NCBI GenBank assembly: GCA_946538795.1 | Contig: CAMNGY010000124.1 | Coordinates: 1-5,705, forward strand | Source: an uncultured Treponema sp. | GTDB taxonomy: Bacteria > Spirochaetota > Spirochaetia > Treponematales > Treponemataceae | Direction: 5' to 3' | Length of the DNA stretch: 5,705 bases | Part shown: in pieces, positions 1-4,815 of the stretch | How positions within the stretch are numbered: position 1 is the first letter of the stretch | Layout: each line of letters starts with the position of its first letter | The notes under the pieces: generated by a model | The model's database searches: none | Seen by the model: only the letters and a program-made list of their open reading frames with translations | What the model was told of the DNA's origin: nothing | Program-made: the position numbers and the translations under genes

Positions 1-774
1 GGCCCCCATGCAGCTCTTCCCCACCGACGTCACGTCCACCGTCCCGCCTATGACCGAAAGCATGCCCTTGGAATAAATGCCGCTCTTGTAGCCCGCGCCC
101 GCGACCCTGAGGGTTCCGCTGCCGGAAAGAACCATATCCTTTGTCGTATGGATTCCGCCTTTCTGGTCAAAGTCACCGTAGTCCTCGCCGGAAGTGAAAT
201 CCCTGCCGTCCGTGAAGCTGTTCGTGCTGCCGCTGTCCGTCACGATATATGCAGTTCCTTTCTTGAGCAGCATAGCCGGTGTCACAGTGCTGCTTATGGA
301 CGCACCCGCAAGCTCCACGATGTAGTCCGCCTCGCTGCTTTTTATATAGAACATTCCGTTCGTAAGCGTCCCTGAAAGCCTGTAGGTTATGACCTCGGGA
401 CTTGTGGACGTTACCGTAATTACGCTGGTCGAGCCGGAAGCGACGCTTTCGGTTGTAGACTCCACCGTAACCTGCCCCGTAAGACCGCCCGGAATGCTGG
501 CCGTCTTTGACGTCAAGTCAACAGGCACCGTATAGCTGGAAGCCGGGACGACCGGTGCGGCCAGGCTTGTATGAGTTCCGCTGGAAACACCCGTGACGGC
601 AGCCGCTCCCGGCGCACCCCCTCCGGGCATACCCGGAGCAAAACCCGCAGAATATGTCGGCTCGCCGCCAGCAAGGGCAGCAGAGCCGGAGCTTCCGCCG
701 CTTCCGCTTCCGTTGGAACAGGCGGACAGCACGGACGTGCCAACCAAGAAAACAACCAGATGCAAAGGCTTCAT
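1..774 (-). CDS. Lipoprotein with Cthe_2159-like carbohydrate-binding beta-helix domain (C-terminus outside window)
   Basis: Reading leftward from the ATG at 774-772, the frame stays open for 258 codons to the window edge, so the gene is 3'-truncated. Residues 1-18 form a signal peptide ending in a lipobox, LSAC, with lipidated Cys19. Residues 20-66 are a Ser/Gly/Pro/Ala-rich linker. From about residue 130 the sequence has the pattern I recognise from the Cthe_2159 carbohydrate-binding family: YRLSGTLTNG at 131-140, then a strand-turn repeat with GGIHTTKDMVLSGSGTLRV (206-224), SGIYSKGMLSVIGGTVDV (231-248) and the start of another coil. Known members are right-handed beta-helix proteins binding acidic or cellulosic polysaccharides. 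Inference: a surface-anchored glycan-binding lipoprotein. The family call is from memory of the motif and could instead be another beta-helix family. A GGGGG tract just before the ATG is a weak ribosome site. It is transcribed away from oppF. Confidence 0.82.
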   Translation of the reverse strand, partial: MKPLHLVVFLVGTSVLSACSNGSGSGGSSGSAALAGGEPTYSAGFAPGMPGGGAPGAAAVTGVSSGTHTSLAAPVVPASSYTVPVDLTSKTASIPGGLTGQVTVESTTESVASGSTSVITVTSTSPEVITYRLSGTLTNGMFYIKSSEADYIVELAGASISSTVTPAMLLKKGTAYIVTDSGSTNSFTDGRDFTSGEDYGDFDQKGGIHTTKDMVLSGSGTLRVAGAGYKSGIYSKGMLSVIGGTVDVTSVGKSCMGA

Positions 775-798
775 AAGGACCCCCGATATTTGAAACTC

Positions 799-804
799 AT
801 TATA
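799..804 (-). promoter_or_regulatory. -10 box for the minus-strand lipoprotein gene
   Basis: On the minus strand this reads TATAAT, a perfect -10. Transcription would begin near 792, leaving a leader of roughly 18 bases before the ATG at 774. No convincing -35 lies 16-18 bases upstream (the best is TTCCAT-like at 826-821), so the promoter may need an activator. The inverted repeat at 831-844 is suitably placed for one. Confidence 0.6.
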
Positions 805-830
805 ACTAAAAAAGACTGGTATGGAAGACA

Positions 831-844
831 TTGTTACCTAACAA
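831..844. repeat. Perfect inverted repeat TTGTTA-CC-TAACAA, candidate operator
   Basis: Two 6-base arms are separated by CC, giving a 14-base dyad, with partial extension to CAT/ATG on the outside if one A is bulged. It sits about 40-50 bases upstream of the inferred start of the lipoprotein transcript and about 200 bases before oppF. The size and symmetry suit a dimeric transcription factor. It resembles half of a Rex-type site but lacks the longer spacer, so I do not assign a regulator. Confidence 0.4.
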
Positions 845-851
845 ATGGCTA

Positions 852-895
852 AAATGCTGTTTTATAACAACATTAAAATTAGCTAACAGGCATTT
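852..895. repeat. Long imperfect inverted repeat in the divergent spacer
   Basis: AAATGCTGTT (852-861) pairs with AACAGGCATTT (885-895): ten base pairs with one bulged G around a 23-base AT-rich loop. It lies upstream of both inferred transcription starts, so it is more likely a DNA-level site or leftover structure than part of an mRNA. Its function is unknown. Confidence 0.4.
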
Positions 896-906
896 CTGAT
901 GCGGGA

Positions 907-942
907 ACCTCGAAAAACCGTCAAAGGCGAGTTTTTAGAGGT
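907..942. repeat. Eleven-pair palindrome with a central A5/T5 stem
   Basis: ACCTCGAAAAAC (907-918) faces GTTTTTAGAGGT (931-942). All positions pair except one G/A mismatch, around a 12-base loop. The structure is nearly symmetric on both strands. It is not followed by a T-tract outside the stem, so it is a poor intrinsic terminator on either strand. It may be a regulator site or one copy of a dispersed repeat; this window alone cannot decide. Confidence 0.45.
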
Positions 943-968
943 GGCCATACCCTTATTCCCCAAAACGT

Positions 969-1004
969 GCCGCACAAGAAGCCGCCGCCGCACAAGGAGC
1001 CGCC
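969..1004 (+). repeat. Tandem duplication of an 18-bp unit
   Basis: Two adjacent copies of GCCGCACAAGAAGCCGCC (969-986, 987-1004) differ at one base (A/G) and are followed by a partial third, GCACA. The unit length is a multiple of three and it lies in the same frame as oppF, where it would encode an Ala/Gln-rich peptide. No start codon precedes it, so it is best read as non-coding spacer. Confidence 0.8.
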
Positions 1005-1034
1005 GCACATCTATCCATTTTCCGCGTCTTGCTG

Positions 1035-1040
1035 TATAAT
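1035..1040 (+). promoter_or_regulatory. -10 box of oppF, immediately before its start codon
   Basis: Perfect TATAAT. Only six bases separate it from the ATG at 1047, so transcription starting the usual 7 bases downstream would begin at or next to the start codon. There is no good -35 at 16-18 bases (TATCCA at 1012-1017). The 12-mer TTGCTGTATAAT ending here recurs exactly at the pyrB promoter (2680-2691). Confidence 0.6.
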
Positions 1041-1046
1041 GGGGGC

Positions 1047-2120
1047 ATGACTGGTCCGACTGCTGAAAACGCCCTCTCACACCCCCTCCTTCAGGTCAGC
1101 CACCTGAAGACATACTTCGACAAGGGGAGATTCCGTGCGGTGGACGACATCAGCTTCGACATCTACAGAGGAGAGGTATTCGGCCTGGTCGGGGAATCAG
1201 GCTGCGGCAAGACGACGACGGGCCGCTCCATCATAGGGCTGTACGACATAAGCGGAGGCAGCGTCAGCTTTGACGGAAAGCTCCTCCGGGCAGGAACGCT
1301 GGACTACAGGAAAGCCATTCAGGCGGCCAAGGTTGAATACGCGCAAGGGGCCATCTCCAGGCAGGAACTTGACAAGGCCGTCAGCGACAACAAGGCAAAG
1401 ATACGCGAGGCCGAAAAGCTGCGCCGCGAGGGGAAATTCGAGACCAAGATACAGATGATCTATCAGGACCCGGTTTCGTCCCTGGATCCCCGCATGACCG
1501 TCCGCGAGATAATCGGTGAAGGTCTGAGAATCCGCGGCGTGAAGGACGAGCGGCAAATCGGCATGGCCGTAGCCAAGGCCCTGGTCAGGGTGGGACTTCT
1601 GAGCGAATACGCGGACCGCTATCCCCATGAGTTTTCCGGCGGCCAGAGGCAAAGAATCGGAATTGCCCGCGCAATTATAATGAATCCCTCCCTCATAATA
1701 GCCGATGAGCCTATTTCCGCGCTGGACGTGTCCATCAAGGCGCAGGTCATAAACCTGCTGAACGACCTCCGCCGTGACCTGGGGCTGACGGTGCTGTTCA
1801 TAGCCCATGACCTTTCCGTGGTCAAATACTTCTGCGACCGCATTGCCGTCATGTACCGGGGGAGAATCGTGGAGCAGGCCCCGTCAGGAGACCTGTTCGC
1901 CCATCCCCTGCATCCCTACACCCGCTCGCTGCTTTCCGCAGTTCCCCTCCCCGACCCGCATTACGAGCGCACGCGGAAGCGGACTGTCTACAAAGCTGAA
2001 GAGGCGCACGACTACAGCAAGGAGAAGCCACTGATGCGGCAGCTGGCACCGTCCCACTACGTCTGTTGCAACGGTGCCGAGGCGTCACGCTACAAACAGG
2101 AGCTGGAGGCGGGGGAATGA
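1047..2120 (+). CDS. oppF: Oligopeptide/dipeptide ABC transporter ATP-binding protein, OppF/DppF type
   Basis: A 357-residue cytoplasmic ATPase that would power peptide import with an OppD partner and OppBC permeases, none of which is in this window. All ABC motifs are intact: Walker A GESGCGKT (49-56), Q-loop Gln140, signature FSGGQ (196-200), Walker B LIIADE (216-221), D-loop SALD (224-227) and H-loop His254. The OppF C-terminal extension with [11 protein letters not shown] (286-296) is present. About 50 extra charged, helical residues (roughly 82-133) lie between Walker A and the Q-loop, a feature I associate with one OppF subgroup. The C-terminus has a Cys pair (340-341) but not the spaced Cys motif common in OppD. 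I chose ATG 1047 because family homology starts at LLQVSHL (14-20); the frame is open upstream to a TAG at 936. The stop overlaps the next ATG. The exact peptide substrate cannot be told from the sequence. Confidence 0.93.
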   Translation: MTGPTAENALSHPLLQVSHLKTYFDKGRFRAVDDISFDIYRGEVFGLVGESGCGKTTTGRSIIGLYDISGGSVSFDGKLLRAGTLDYRKAIQAAKVEYAQGAISRQELDKAVSDNKAKIREAEKLRREGKFETKIQMIYQDPVSSLDPRMTVREIIGEGLRIRGVKDERQIGMAVAKALVRVGLLSEYADRYPHEFSGGQRQRIGIARAIIMNPSLIIADEPISALDVSIKAQVINLLNDLRRDLGLTVLFIAHDLSVVKYFCDRIAVMYRGRIVEQAPSGDLFAHPLHPYTRSLLSAVPLPDPHYERTRKRTVYKAEEAHDYSKEKPLMRQLAPSHYVCCNGAEASRYKQELEAGE

Positions 2121-2245
2121 CGAAACAGATTTGCGGCCCCTGGGCCGAAGCCGCACGCTATGCCCGCGAGCAGGAGGGCAGCCCGGACATTCCTGCCCGC
2201 ATACTGGCCAACAAGCCGGACGACACGCCAAGGCTTCCCGGATGA
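2117..2245 (+). CDS. Small 42-residue protein, translationally coupled between oppF and the DUF3899-like gene
   Basis: An ATG at 2117 overlaps the oppF stop as ATGA and opens a 42-codon frame whose own stop overlaps the next gene's ATG (ATGA, 2242-2245). A GGAGG at 2105-2109 sits 7 bases before the start, an ideal ribosome site. The product begins [19 protein letters not shown] and ends DDTPRLPG. It has no signal peptide or membrane segment, roughly balanced charges (R/K against D/E), one Cys (6) and one Trp (9). The first part may form a helix around residues 9-20; the rest is Pro-rich. I recognise no family. Inference: a soluble small partner of OppF or of the membrane protein, or a coupling cistron. 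The exact double overlap plus ribosome site argue that it is translated. No homology search was possible. Confidence 0.7.
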   Translation: MTKQICGPWAEAARYAREQEGSPDIPARILANKPDDTPRLPG

Positions 2246-2673
2246 GGCGTTCCTTCCGCTGGAAATTCATCCTGCTCCTCTCCGCTTTCCTCGTGGCCCT
2301 CGCCGTCATGCGCCTGGAAAGCTCCTCGCATGCGCAGGCAGGAGACCCCCTGTCCACGGAGCGGGTCTGGAGCGACGGATTCTTCGTTTCCGCCGCCCTC
2401 TTCATTTCCATAGGAATACTGTCGCTCGTGTCCTCATGGGGCGGATTCGACACGCTCTCATACGGAGCCAGCTTCCTCGCGGCCCGCTTCACCAGGCGGG
2501 ACAGCGAGCACAAGTCCTACTTTGATTACGTCCGGGCCAAAACGGCGGAGCGGGCAGAACGGAGAAAACTGCGTGACGAGCGCGGAGGAGCCGGCCGCCT
2601 GAACAGCCCGGATTTCATCATAACGGGCCTGCTCATGCTGGCACTCTCCGTCATAGCAATGCTTGCCCAATAG
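2242..2673 (+). CDS. DUF3899-like three-helix membrane protein
   Basis: A 143-residue protein with a basic N-terminus (MRRSFRWK) and three predicted membrane helices at about 8-23, 45-63 and 123-141. Between helices 2 and 3 lies a strongly charged cytoplasmic-looking loop (about 82-120, rich in Arg, Glu, Lys). The block [15 protein letters not shown] (65-79) followed by YFDYVRAK (93-100) matches my memory of the DUF3899 family (uncharacterised, mostly Firmicutes and spirochaetes). I chose ATG 2242 over the longer open frame from 2074 because it overlaps the preceding stop, has AAGG 8 bases upstream, and the extra upstream residues are only shadow translation of oppF and the small ORF. Its role is unknown; coupling to oppF suggests a link with the transporter, but this is inference. 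The pyrB promoter lies in its last codons. Confidence 0.85.
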   Translation: MRRSFRWKFILLLSAFLVALAVMRLESSSHAQAGDPLSTERVWSDGFFVSAALFISIGILSLVSSWGGFDTLSYGASFLAARFTRRDSEHKSYFDYVRAKTAERAERRKLRDERGGAGRLNSPDFIITGLLMLALSVIAMLAQ

Positions 2674-2684
2674 GCGGGATTGCT
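2655..2684 (+). repeat. Inverted repeat AGCAAT-N18-ATTGCT overlapping the pyrB promoter
   Basis: AGCAAT (2655-2660) and ATTGCT (2679-2684) are perfect complements flanking the -35 box; the right arm abuts the -10. CCC (2666-2668) and GGG (2676-2678) extend pairing inside. The placement suits an operator for a dimeric regulator, or a hairpin at the end of the upstream mRNA. It is suggestive, not proven. Confidence 0.35.
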
Positions 2685-2691
2685 GTATAAT
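2663..2691 (+). promoter_or_regulatory. Promoter of pyrB
   Basis: TTGCCC (2663-2668), a 17-base spacer and a perfect TATAAT (2686-2691). Transcription would begin near 2698, giving a leader of about 43 bases. The -35 is inside the last codons of the DUF3899-like gene. The leader has no room for a PyrR-type antiterminator/terminator pair and no T-tract; a weak CTTA/TAAG stem (2714-2727) touches the ribosome site. Confidence 0.72.
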
Positions 2692-2740
2692 CGTTGCATA
2701 TAGACAGAAGAAACTTAAGCTTGTAAGGAAGGTGCAGAAA

Positions 2741-3670
2741 GTGGGCGTTCTTAAAGGAAGGCACGTCATAGAGCCGAGCGACCTGAGCGTAGGCGAGATT
2801 GAGGAAATCTGCTCGCTCGCCGAGAAAATAATCGTTGATCCAGTCTCGTTTCAAGATGTGTGCCGCGGGAAAATCCTAGCGACACTTTTTTTTGAGCCGA
2901 GCACAAGGACCCGCCTGTCGTTCGAGGCGGCCATGCTGCACTTGGGCGGCACGGTGGAAGGCTTCGCCGACGCAAGCTACACCTCGGCGACCAAGGGCGA
3001 GACCCTCGCCGACACAATCCGCGTCGTCAGCTCATACGTCGATGTCATAGCCATGCGCAGCCCCAAGGAAGGCGCGGCCCTGCTCGCATCCAAATACAGC
3101 GCGGTCCCCGTCATCAACGCCGGTGACGGCGGCCACTACCACCCAACCCAGACACTGACAGACCTGATGACCATACGCATGCTGCGCGGCGGATTCGAGG
3201 ACCACACGGTGTGCTTCTGCGGCGACCTCAAGTTCGGCCGCACCGTCCACTCGCTCGCACAGGCGATGAGCCGCTACAAGGGCAACAAGTTCATCTTCGT
3301 CAGCCCCAAGGAACTGCGGGTCCCGGAGTACATCACAAAGGACATACTGGAGCCGGCAGGAATCAAATATACCGAGGTGGAACGGCTTGAGGACGCGATA
3401 GGCGAGGCGGACATCCTGTACATGACCCGCGTCCAGAAGGAGAGGTTCTTCAACGAGCAGGACTACATCCGGCTCAAGGACAGCTACATACTGGACACCG
3501 AGAAGATGAAGATGGCCCGCAAGGACATGATCGTCCTGCACCCCCTCCCCCGCGTCAACGAGATTGCCCCGGAGGTGGACGACGATCCCCGCGCCGCATA
3601 CTTCAAGCAGGTGAAGTTCGGGATGTATGCCCGCATGGCCCTGATGGCCAAGCTGACCGGAAGCTTATGA
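2741..3670 (+). CDS. pyrB: Aspartate carbamoyltransferase catalytic chain
   Basis: Catalyses carbamoyl phosphate plus L-aspartate to N-carbamoyl-aspartate, the committed step of de novo pyrimidine synthesis, in the cytoplasm as a trimer. With the GTG at 2741 the protein is 309 residues, the usual catalytic-chain length. Active-site elements are in place: carbamoyl-phosphate loop FFEPSTRTR (50-58), the 80s loop with Lys85 in TKGETLAD (84-91), MR (105-106), HPTQ (134-137), Arg167, TRVQKER (229-235) and HPLPRVNEI (267-275), which distinguishes it from ornithine carbamoyltransferases. The HPTQ motif is preceded by GDGGHY rather than the common GDGxNQ, a mild variant. I chose GTG because an AAGGAAGGT ribosome site (2725-2733) lies 7 bases upstream; the frame is open farther back but that stretch holds the promoter. 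No regulatory-chain gene (pyrI) or fused regulatory domain is present, so allosteric control of the E. coli type is not expected from this locus. Confidence 0.95.
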   Translation: MGVLKGRHVIEPSDLSVGEIEEICSLAEKIIVDPVSFQDVCRGKILATLFFEPSTRTRLSFEAAMLHLGGTVEGFADASYTSATKGETLADTIRVVSSYVDVIAMRSPKEGAALLASKYSAVPVINAGDGGHYHPTQTLTDLMTIRMLRGGFEDHTVCFCGDLKFGRTVHSLAQAMSRYKGNKFIFVSPKELRVPEYITKDILEPAGIKYTEVERLEDAIGEADILYMTRVQKERFFNEQDYIRLKDSYILDTEKMKMARKDMIVLHPLPRVNEIAPEVDDDPRAAYFKQVKFGMYARMALMAKLTGSL

Positions 3671-3678
3671 TGCTGCCG

Positions 3679-3730
3679 GCGGCGTAAGGCAATGCCGCGC
3701 ACAAGATGCATCTGAGGTGCTTGTCACCTC
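3679..3730 (+). repeat. Two hairpins downstream of pyrB
   Basis: GCGGC (3679-3683) pairs with GCCGC (3694-3698) around a 10-base loop. GAGGTG (3714-3719) pairs perfectly with CACCTC (3725-3730) around a 5-base loop, CTTGT. Neither has a following T-tract. They are part of the repeat array after pyrB and could protect the mRNA 3' end. Confidence 0.55.
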
Positions 3731-3754
3731 GCGGAAGTTTATGATGATGTCACA

Positions 3755-3780
3755 CCCCGGAGCCGTTTGTCACTCCGGGG
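3755..3780 (+). terminator. Strong hairpin after pyrB, possible terminator without a good T-tract
   Basis: CCCCGGAG (3755-3762) and CTCCGGGG (3773-3780) form a perfect 8-bp GC-rich stem with a 10-base loop. The following bases, CAGTTTATGA, are only weakly T-rich, so termination by this alone would be inefficient. It is the strongest structure between pyrB and lemA. Confidence 0.45.
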
Positions 3781-3800
3781 CAGTTTATGACAATGCGGGA

Positions 3801-3830
3801 CATCTGCCCGTAAAGCATCCGCCCGTAAAG
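3801..3830 (+). repeat. Tandem 15-bp repeat CATCyGCCCGTAAAG x2
   Basis: Units 3801-3815 and 3816-3830 are directly adjacent and differ only at the fifth base (T or C). The second unit covers the place where the -35 of the lemA promoter would fall, so a change in copy number could alter that promoter. Confidence 0.8.
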
Positions 3831-3848
3831 TTGCAAAGCCAGGGCATG

Positions 3849-3854
3849 TATGAT
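3849..3854 (+). promoter_or_regulatory. -10 box of lemA
   Basis: TATGAT, five of six consensus bases, 34 bases before the lemA start; transcription would begin near 3861, leaving a leader of about 28 bases. The region at -35 (TAAAGT, 3826-3831) is poor; TTGCAA at 3831-3836 is too close. Confidence 0.45.
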
Positions 3855-3888
3855 ACACTTGCGAAAATCAACACGCAAGGAGTCATCC

Positions 3889-4500
3889 ATGACTAAGAGA
3901 ATACGGAGCTTTTTTTTAGTATCGCTCATAATTTCAGCCAGCCTGAGCCTGTCAGGCTGTTTTTTAATCGGCAACAAAATCATCGCGCTGGACCAGGACG
4001 TGGAGGAGGCGCAGAGCAACATCGCCACCCAGTATGACAACAAGCTCAGGCGCATACCGGAGCTGCTGCAGATTGTAAAGGCCTCCAAGAACGCGGAGGT
4101 CGAGGCTATGGTCAGCATAATAGAACAGAGGGCCAAGGCGGCCGGGCAGATCAAGCTGGATGCGGACACGGTGTCGGACCCCGACAAGATGGCGCAGTTC
4201 CAGAAAGCACAGGCGGAGCTCAACGCCGGGCTGGGCAGGCTCATGGCCGTGAGCGAGCAATACCCCGACCTCAAGTTCCCCGACCAGTTCTCCGCGCTCA
4301 TGACCGAGATTGAGGGTGCCAACAACCGCATCACGGTGGCCCAGACCCGCTACAACAAGGCCGTCAAGGAATACAACACATACATACTCAGCTTCCCCGG
4401 AAACACCGTCGCGGCAAAGAAAGGCTACGAGAAGAAACAGCCTTTCCAGTCAGACCTTGACGTGACCAAGCCTGTCGGTGCGATGGACCTGGATCTCTAG
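3889..4500 (+). CDS. lemA: LemA family lipoprotein
   Basis: A 203-residue envelope protein. Residues 1-23 are a basic-then-hydrophobic signal ending in lipobox LSGC, with lipidated Cys24; many LemA proteins carry an uncleaved N-terminal helix instead. The rest is alpha-helical and shows LemA landmarks: RRIPELLQIVKA (54-65, corresponding to the usual R-DLIPNLV), FPDQFSALMTEIEGANNRI (130-148), ARY-type helix ending in RYNKAVKEYN (154-163), and SFPGN (168-172). The usual ENRI is NNRI here. LemA function is not settled; it is a four-helix scaffold-like protein often beside TPM-domain or HtpX genes, but no such partner follows. I chose ATG 3889 because AAGGAG (3877-3882) lies 6 bases upstream and the signal peptide begins there; the in-frame ATG at 3850 is inside the -10 box. 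Confidence 0.88.
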   Translation: MTKRIRSFFLVSLIISASLSLSGCFLIGNKIIALDQDVEEAQSNIATQYDNKLRRIPELLQIVKASKNAEVEAMVSIIEQRAKAAGQIKLDADTVSDPDKMAQFQKAQAELNAGLGRLMAVSEQYPDLKFPDQFSALMTEIEGANNRITVAQTRYNKAVKEYNTYILSFPGNTVAAKKGYEKKQPFQSDLDVTKPVGAMDLDL

Positions 4501-4687
4501 AAAAACACTGAATACTGCGGGCGCACGTCCGGGGACGGCACGTCCAGCAGACGGCAGGAAGGCCAAGGCGGCCCCGGCCGCTCAGCAGGGAGGAACCGGC
4601 AACGAAGTGTCAAGGCAAACTGAGCCGCCAGCCAGGCGGAGCTTCGGTGCGCCCTGCCGGCGTCACGGCGGGCCTCAAAGACAGAAT

Positions 4688-4712
4688 TCTGCTCAAAAAG
4701 CAGGTTTTTCTT
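4688..4712 (+). terminator. Intrinsic terminator, probably of lemA
   Basis: TCTGCT (4688-4693) pairs with AGCAGG (4699-4704; the outer pair is a T-G wobble) around the loop CAAAA, followed by TTTTTCTT (4705-4712). It is short but has the classic hairpin plus T-tract form. It lies about 190 bases after the lemA stop. Confidence 0.62.
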
Positions 4713-4731
4713 AAAACATAATTTAAAAATG

Positions 4732-4756
4732 ACCCAAAAACTACCAATTTGGGTAG
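4732..4756 (+). repeat. Overlapping, mutually exclusive dyads next to a -35 box
   Basis: ACCCAAA (4732-4738) pairs with TTTGGGT (4748-4754), loop 9. Alternatively CTACC (4741-4745) pairs with GGTAG (4752-4756), loop 6. Both cannot form together. They end at the base just before the -35 of the next promoter, so as DNA the site could bind a regulator; they would not be in that gene's own mRNA. Confidence 0.4.
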
Positions 4757-4785
4757 GTGACAAGTGAATTGAATGGATTTACAAT
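4757..4785 (+). promoter_or_regulatory. Promoter of the small exported protein gene
   Basis: GTGACA (4757-4762, five of six), a 17-base spacer and TACAAT (4780-4785, five of six). Start near 4792 gives a leader of about 24 bases. With the perfect AAGGAGGT that follows, strong constitutive-type expression is expected. Confidence 0.7.
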
Positions 4786-4815
4786 GGCCTTACATTTTTT
4801 AAGGAGGTCATTTAA

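Larger units (their letters stand above)
3659..3795 (+). repeat. Three degenerate copies of a GGAAGTTTATGATG block
   Basis: Copies start at 3659, 3733 and 3779 (17 bases each). Copies 1 and 2 match at 15 of 17 positions; copy 3 is more diverged (GGCAGTTTATGACAATG). Copy 1 includes the last sense codons and stop of pyrB. Copies 2 and 3 belong to a longer direct repeat, 3718-3749 and 3764-3795, matching at 24 of 32 positions with a 46-base offset. Hairpins lie between the copies. Confidence 0.7.
4501..4815. other. Non-coding spacer between lemA and the secreted-protein gene
   Basis: I see no convincing gene. Bases 4501-4680 are GC-rich and full of short dyads: GGACG (4533-4537) can pair with CGTCC on either side (4526-4530 or 4541-4545), GCGGCC-CC-GGCCGC is perfect at 4568-4581, and a 7-bp stem spans 4653-4672. 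Bases 4681-4815 are AT-rich and hold the lemA terminator, a dyad at 4732-4754 and the next promoter. Frames crossing the GC-rich part give low-complexity Arg/Gly/Ala peptides without ribosome sites. It could be eroded coding DNA or a structured 3' region. Confidence 0.6.

Noticed and set aside
771..800. Nine-codon minus-strand leader ORF (MSFKYRGSL) ending in an ATGA overlap with the lipoprotein start
   Set aside because: Its ATG lies within the TATAAT box, so it is upstream of the likely transcription start and has no ribosome site.
571..852. Plus-strand frames over the lipoprotein start region
   Set aside because: They are antisense to the lipoprotein signal and linker and give Arg/Ser-rich shadow peptides with no ribosome site.
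1029..1046. TTG start six codons upstream for oppF
   Set aside because: The codons TTG CTG TAT AAT coincide with the promoter -10, there is no ribosome site, and family homology fits ATG 1047.
1197..1808. 203-codon minus-strand open frame opposite oppF
   Set aside because: It is a shadow of a GC-rich gene with intact ABC motifs, without ribosome site or recognisable domain.
2074..2241. Longer N-terminus for the DUF3899-like protein
   Set aside because: These 56 residues are out-of-frame translation of oppF and the small ORF; the ATG at 2242 has ATGA overlap, AAGG and a proper membrane-protein start.
2663..2740. Upstream TTG start for pyrB
   Set aside because: The stretch contains the promoter; GTG 2741 has a good ribosome site and gives the normal length.
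2698..2740. PyrR-type attenuator in the pyrB leader
   Set aside because: The leader is only about 43 bases, with no antiterminator/terminator pair and no T-tract.
3032..3541. 169-codon minus-strand open frame opposite pyrB
   Set aside because: It lies wholly inside a confident pyrB and reads as low-complexity Val/Leu/Ala shadow sequence.
3659..3830. CRISPR array or mobile element end
   Set aside because: The repeats are short, degenerate and irregularly spaced, with no unique spacers, cas genes, transposase or target-site duplication.
3850..3888. Upstream ATG for lemA adding 13 residues
   Set aside because: The ATG is inside the -10 TATGAT, and the extension would spoil the signal peptide.
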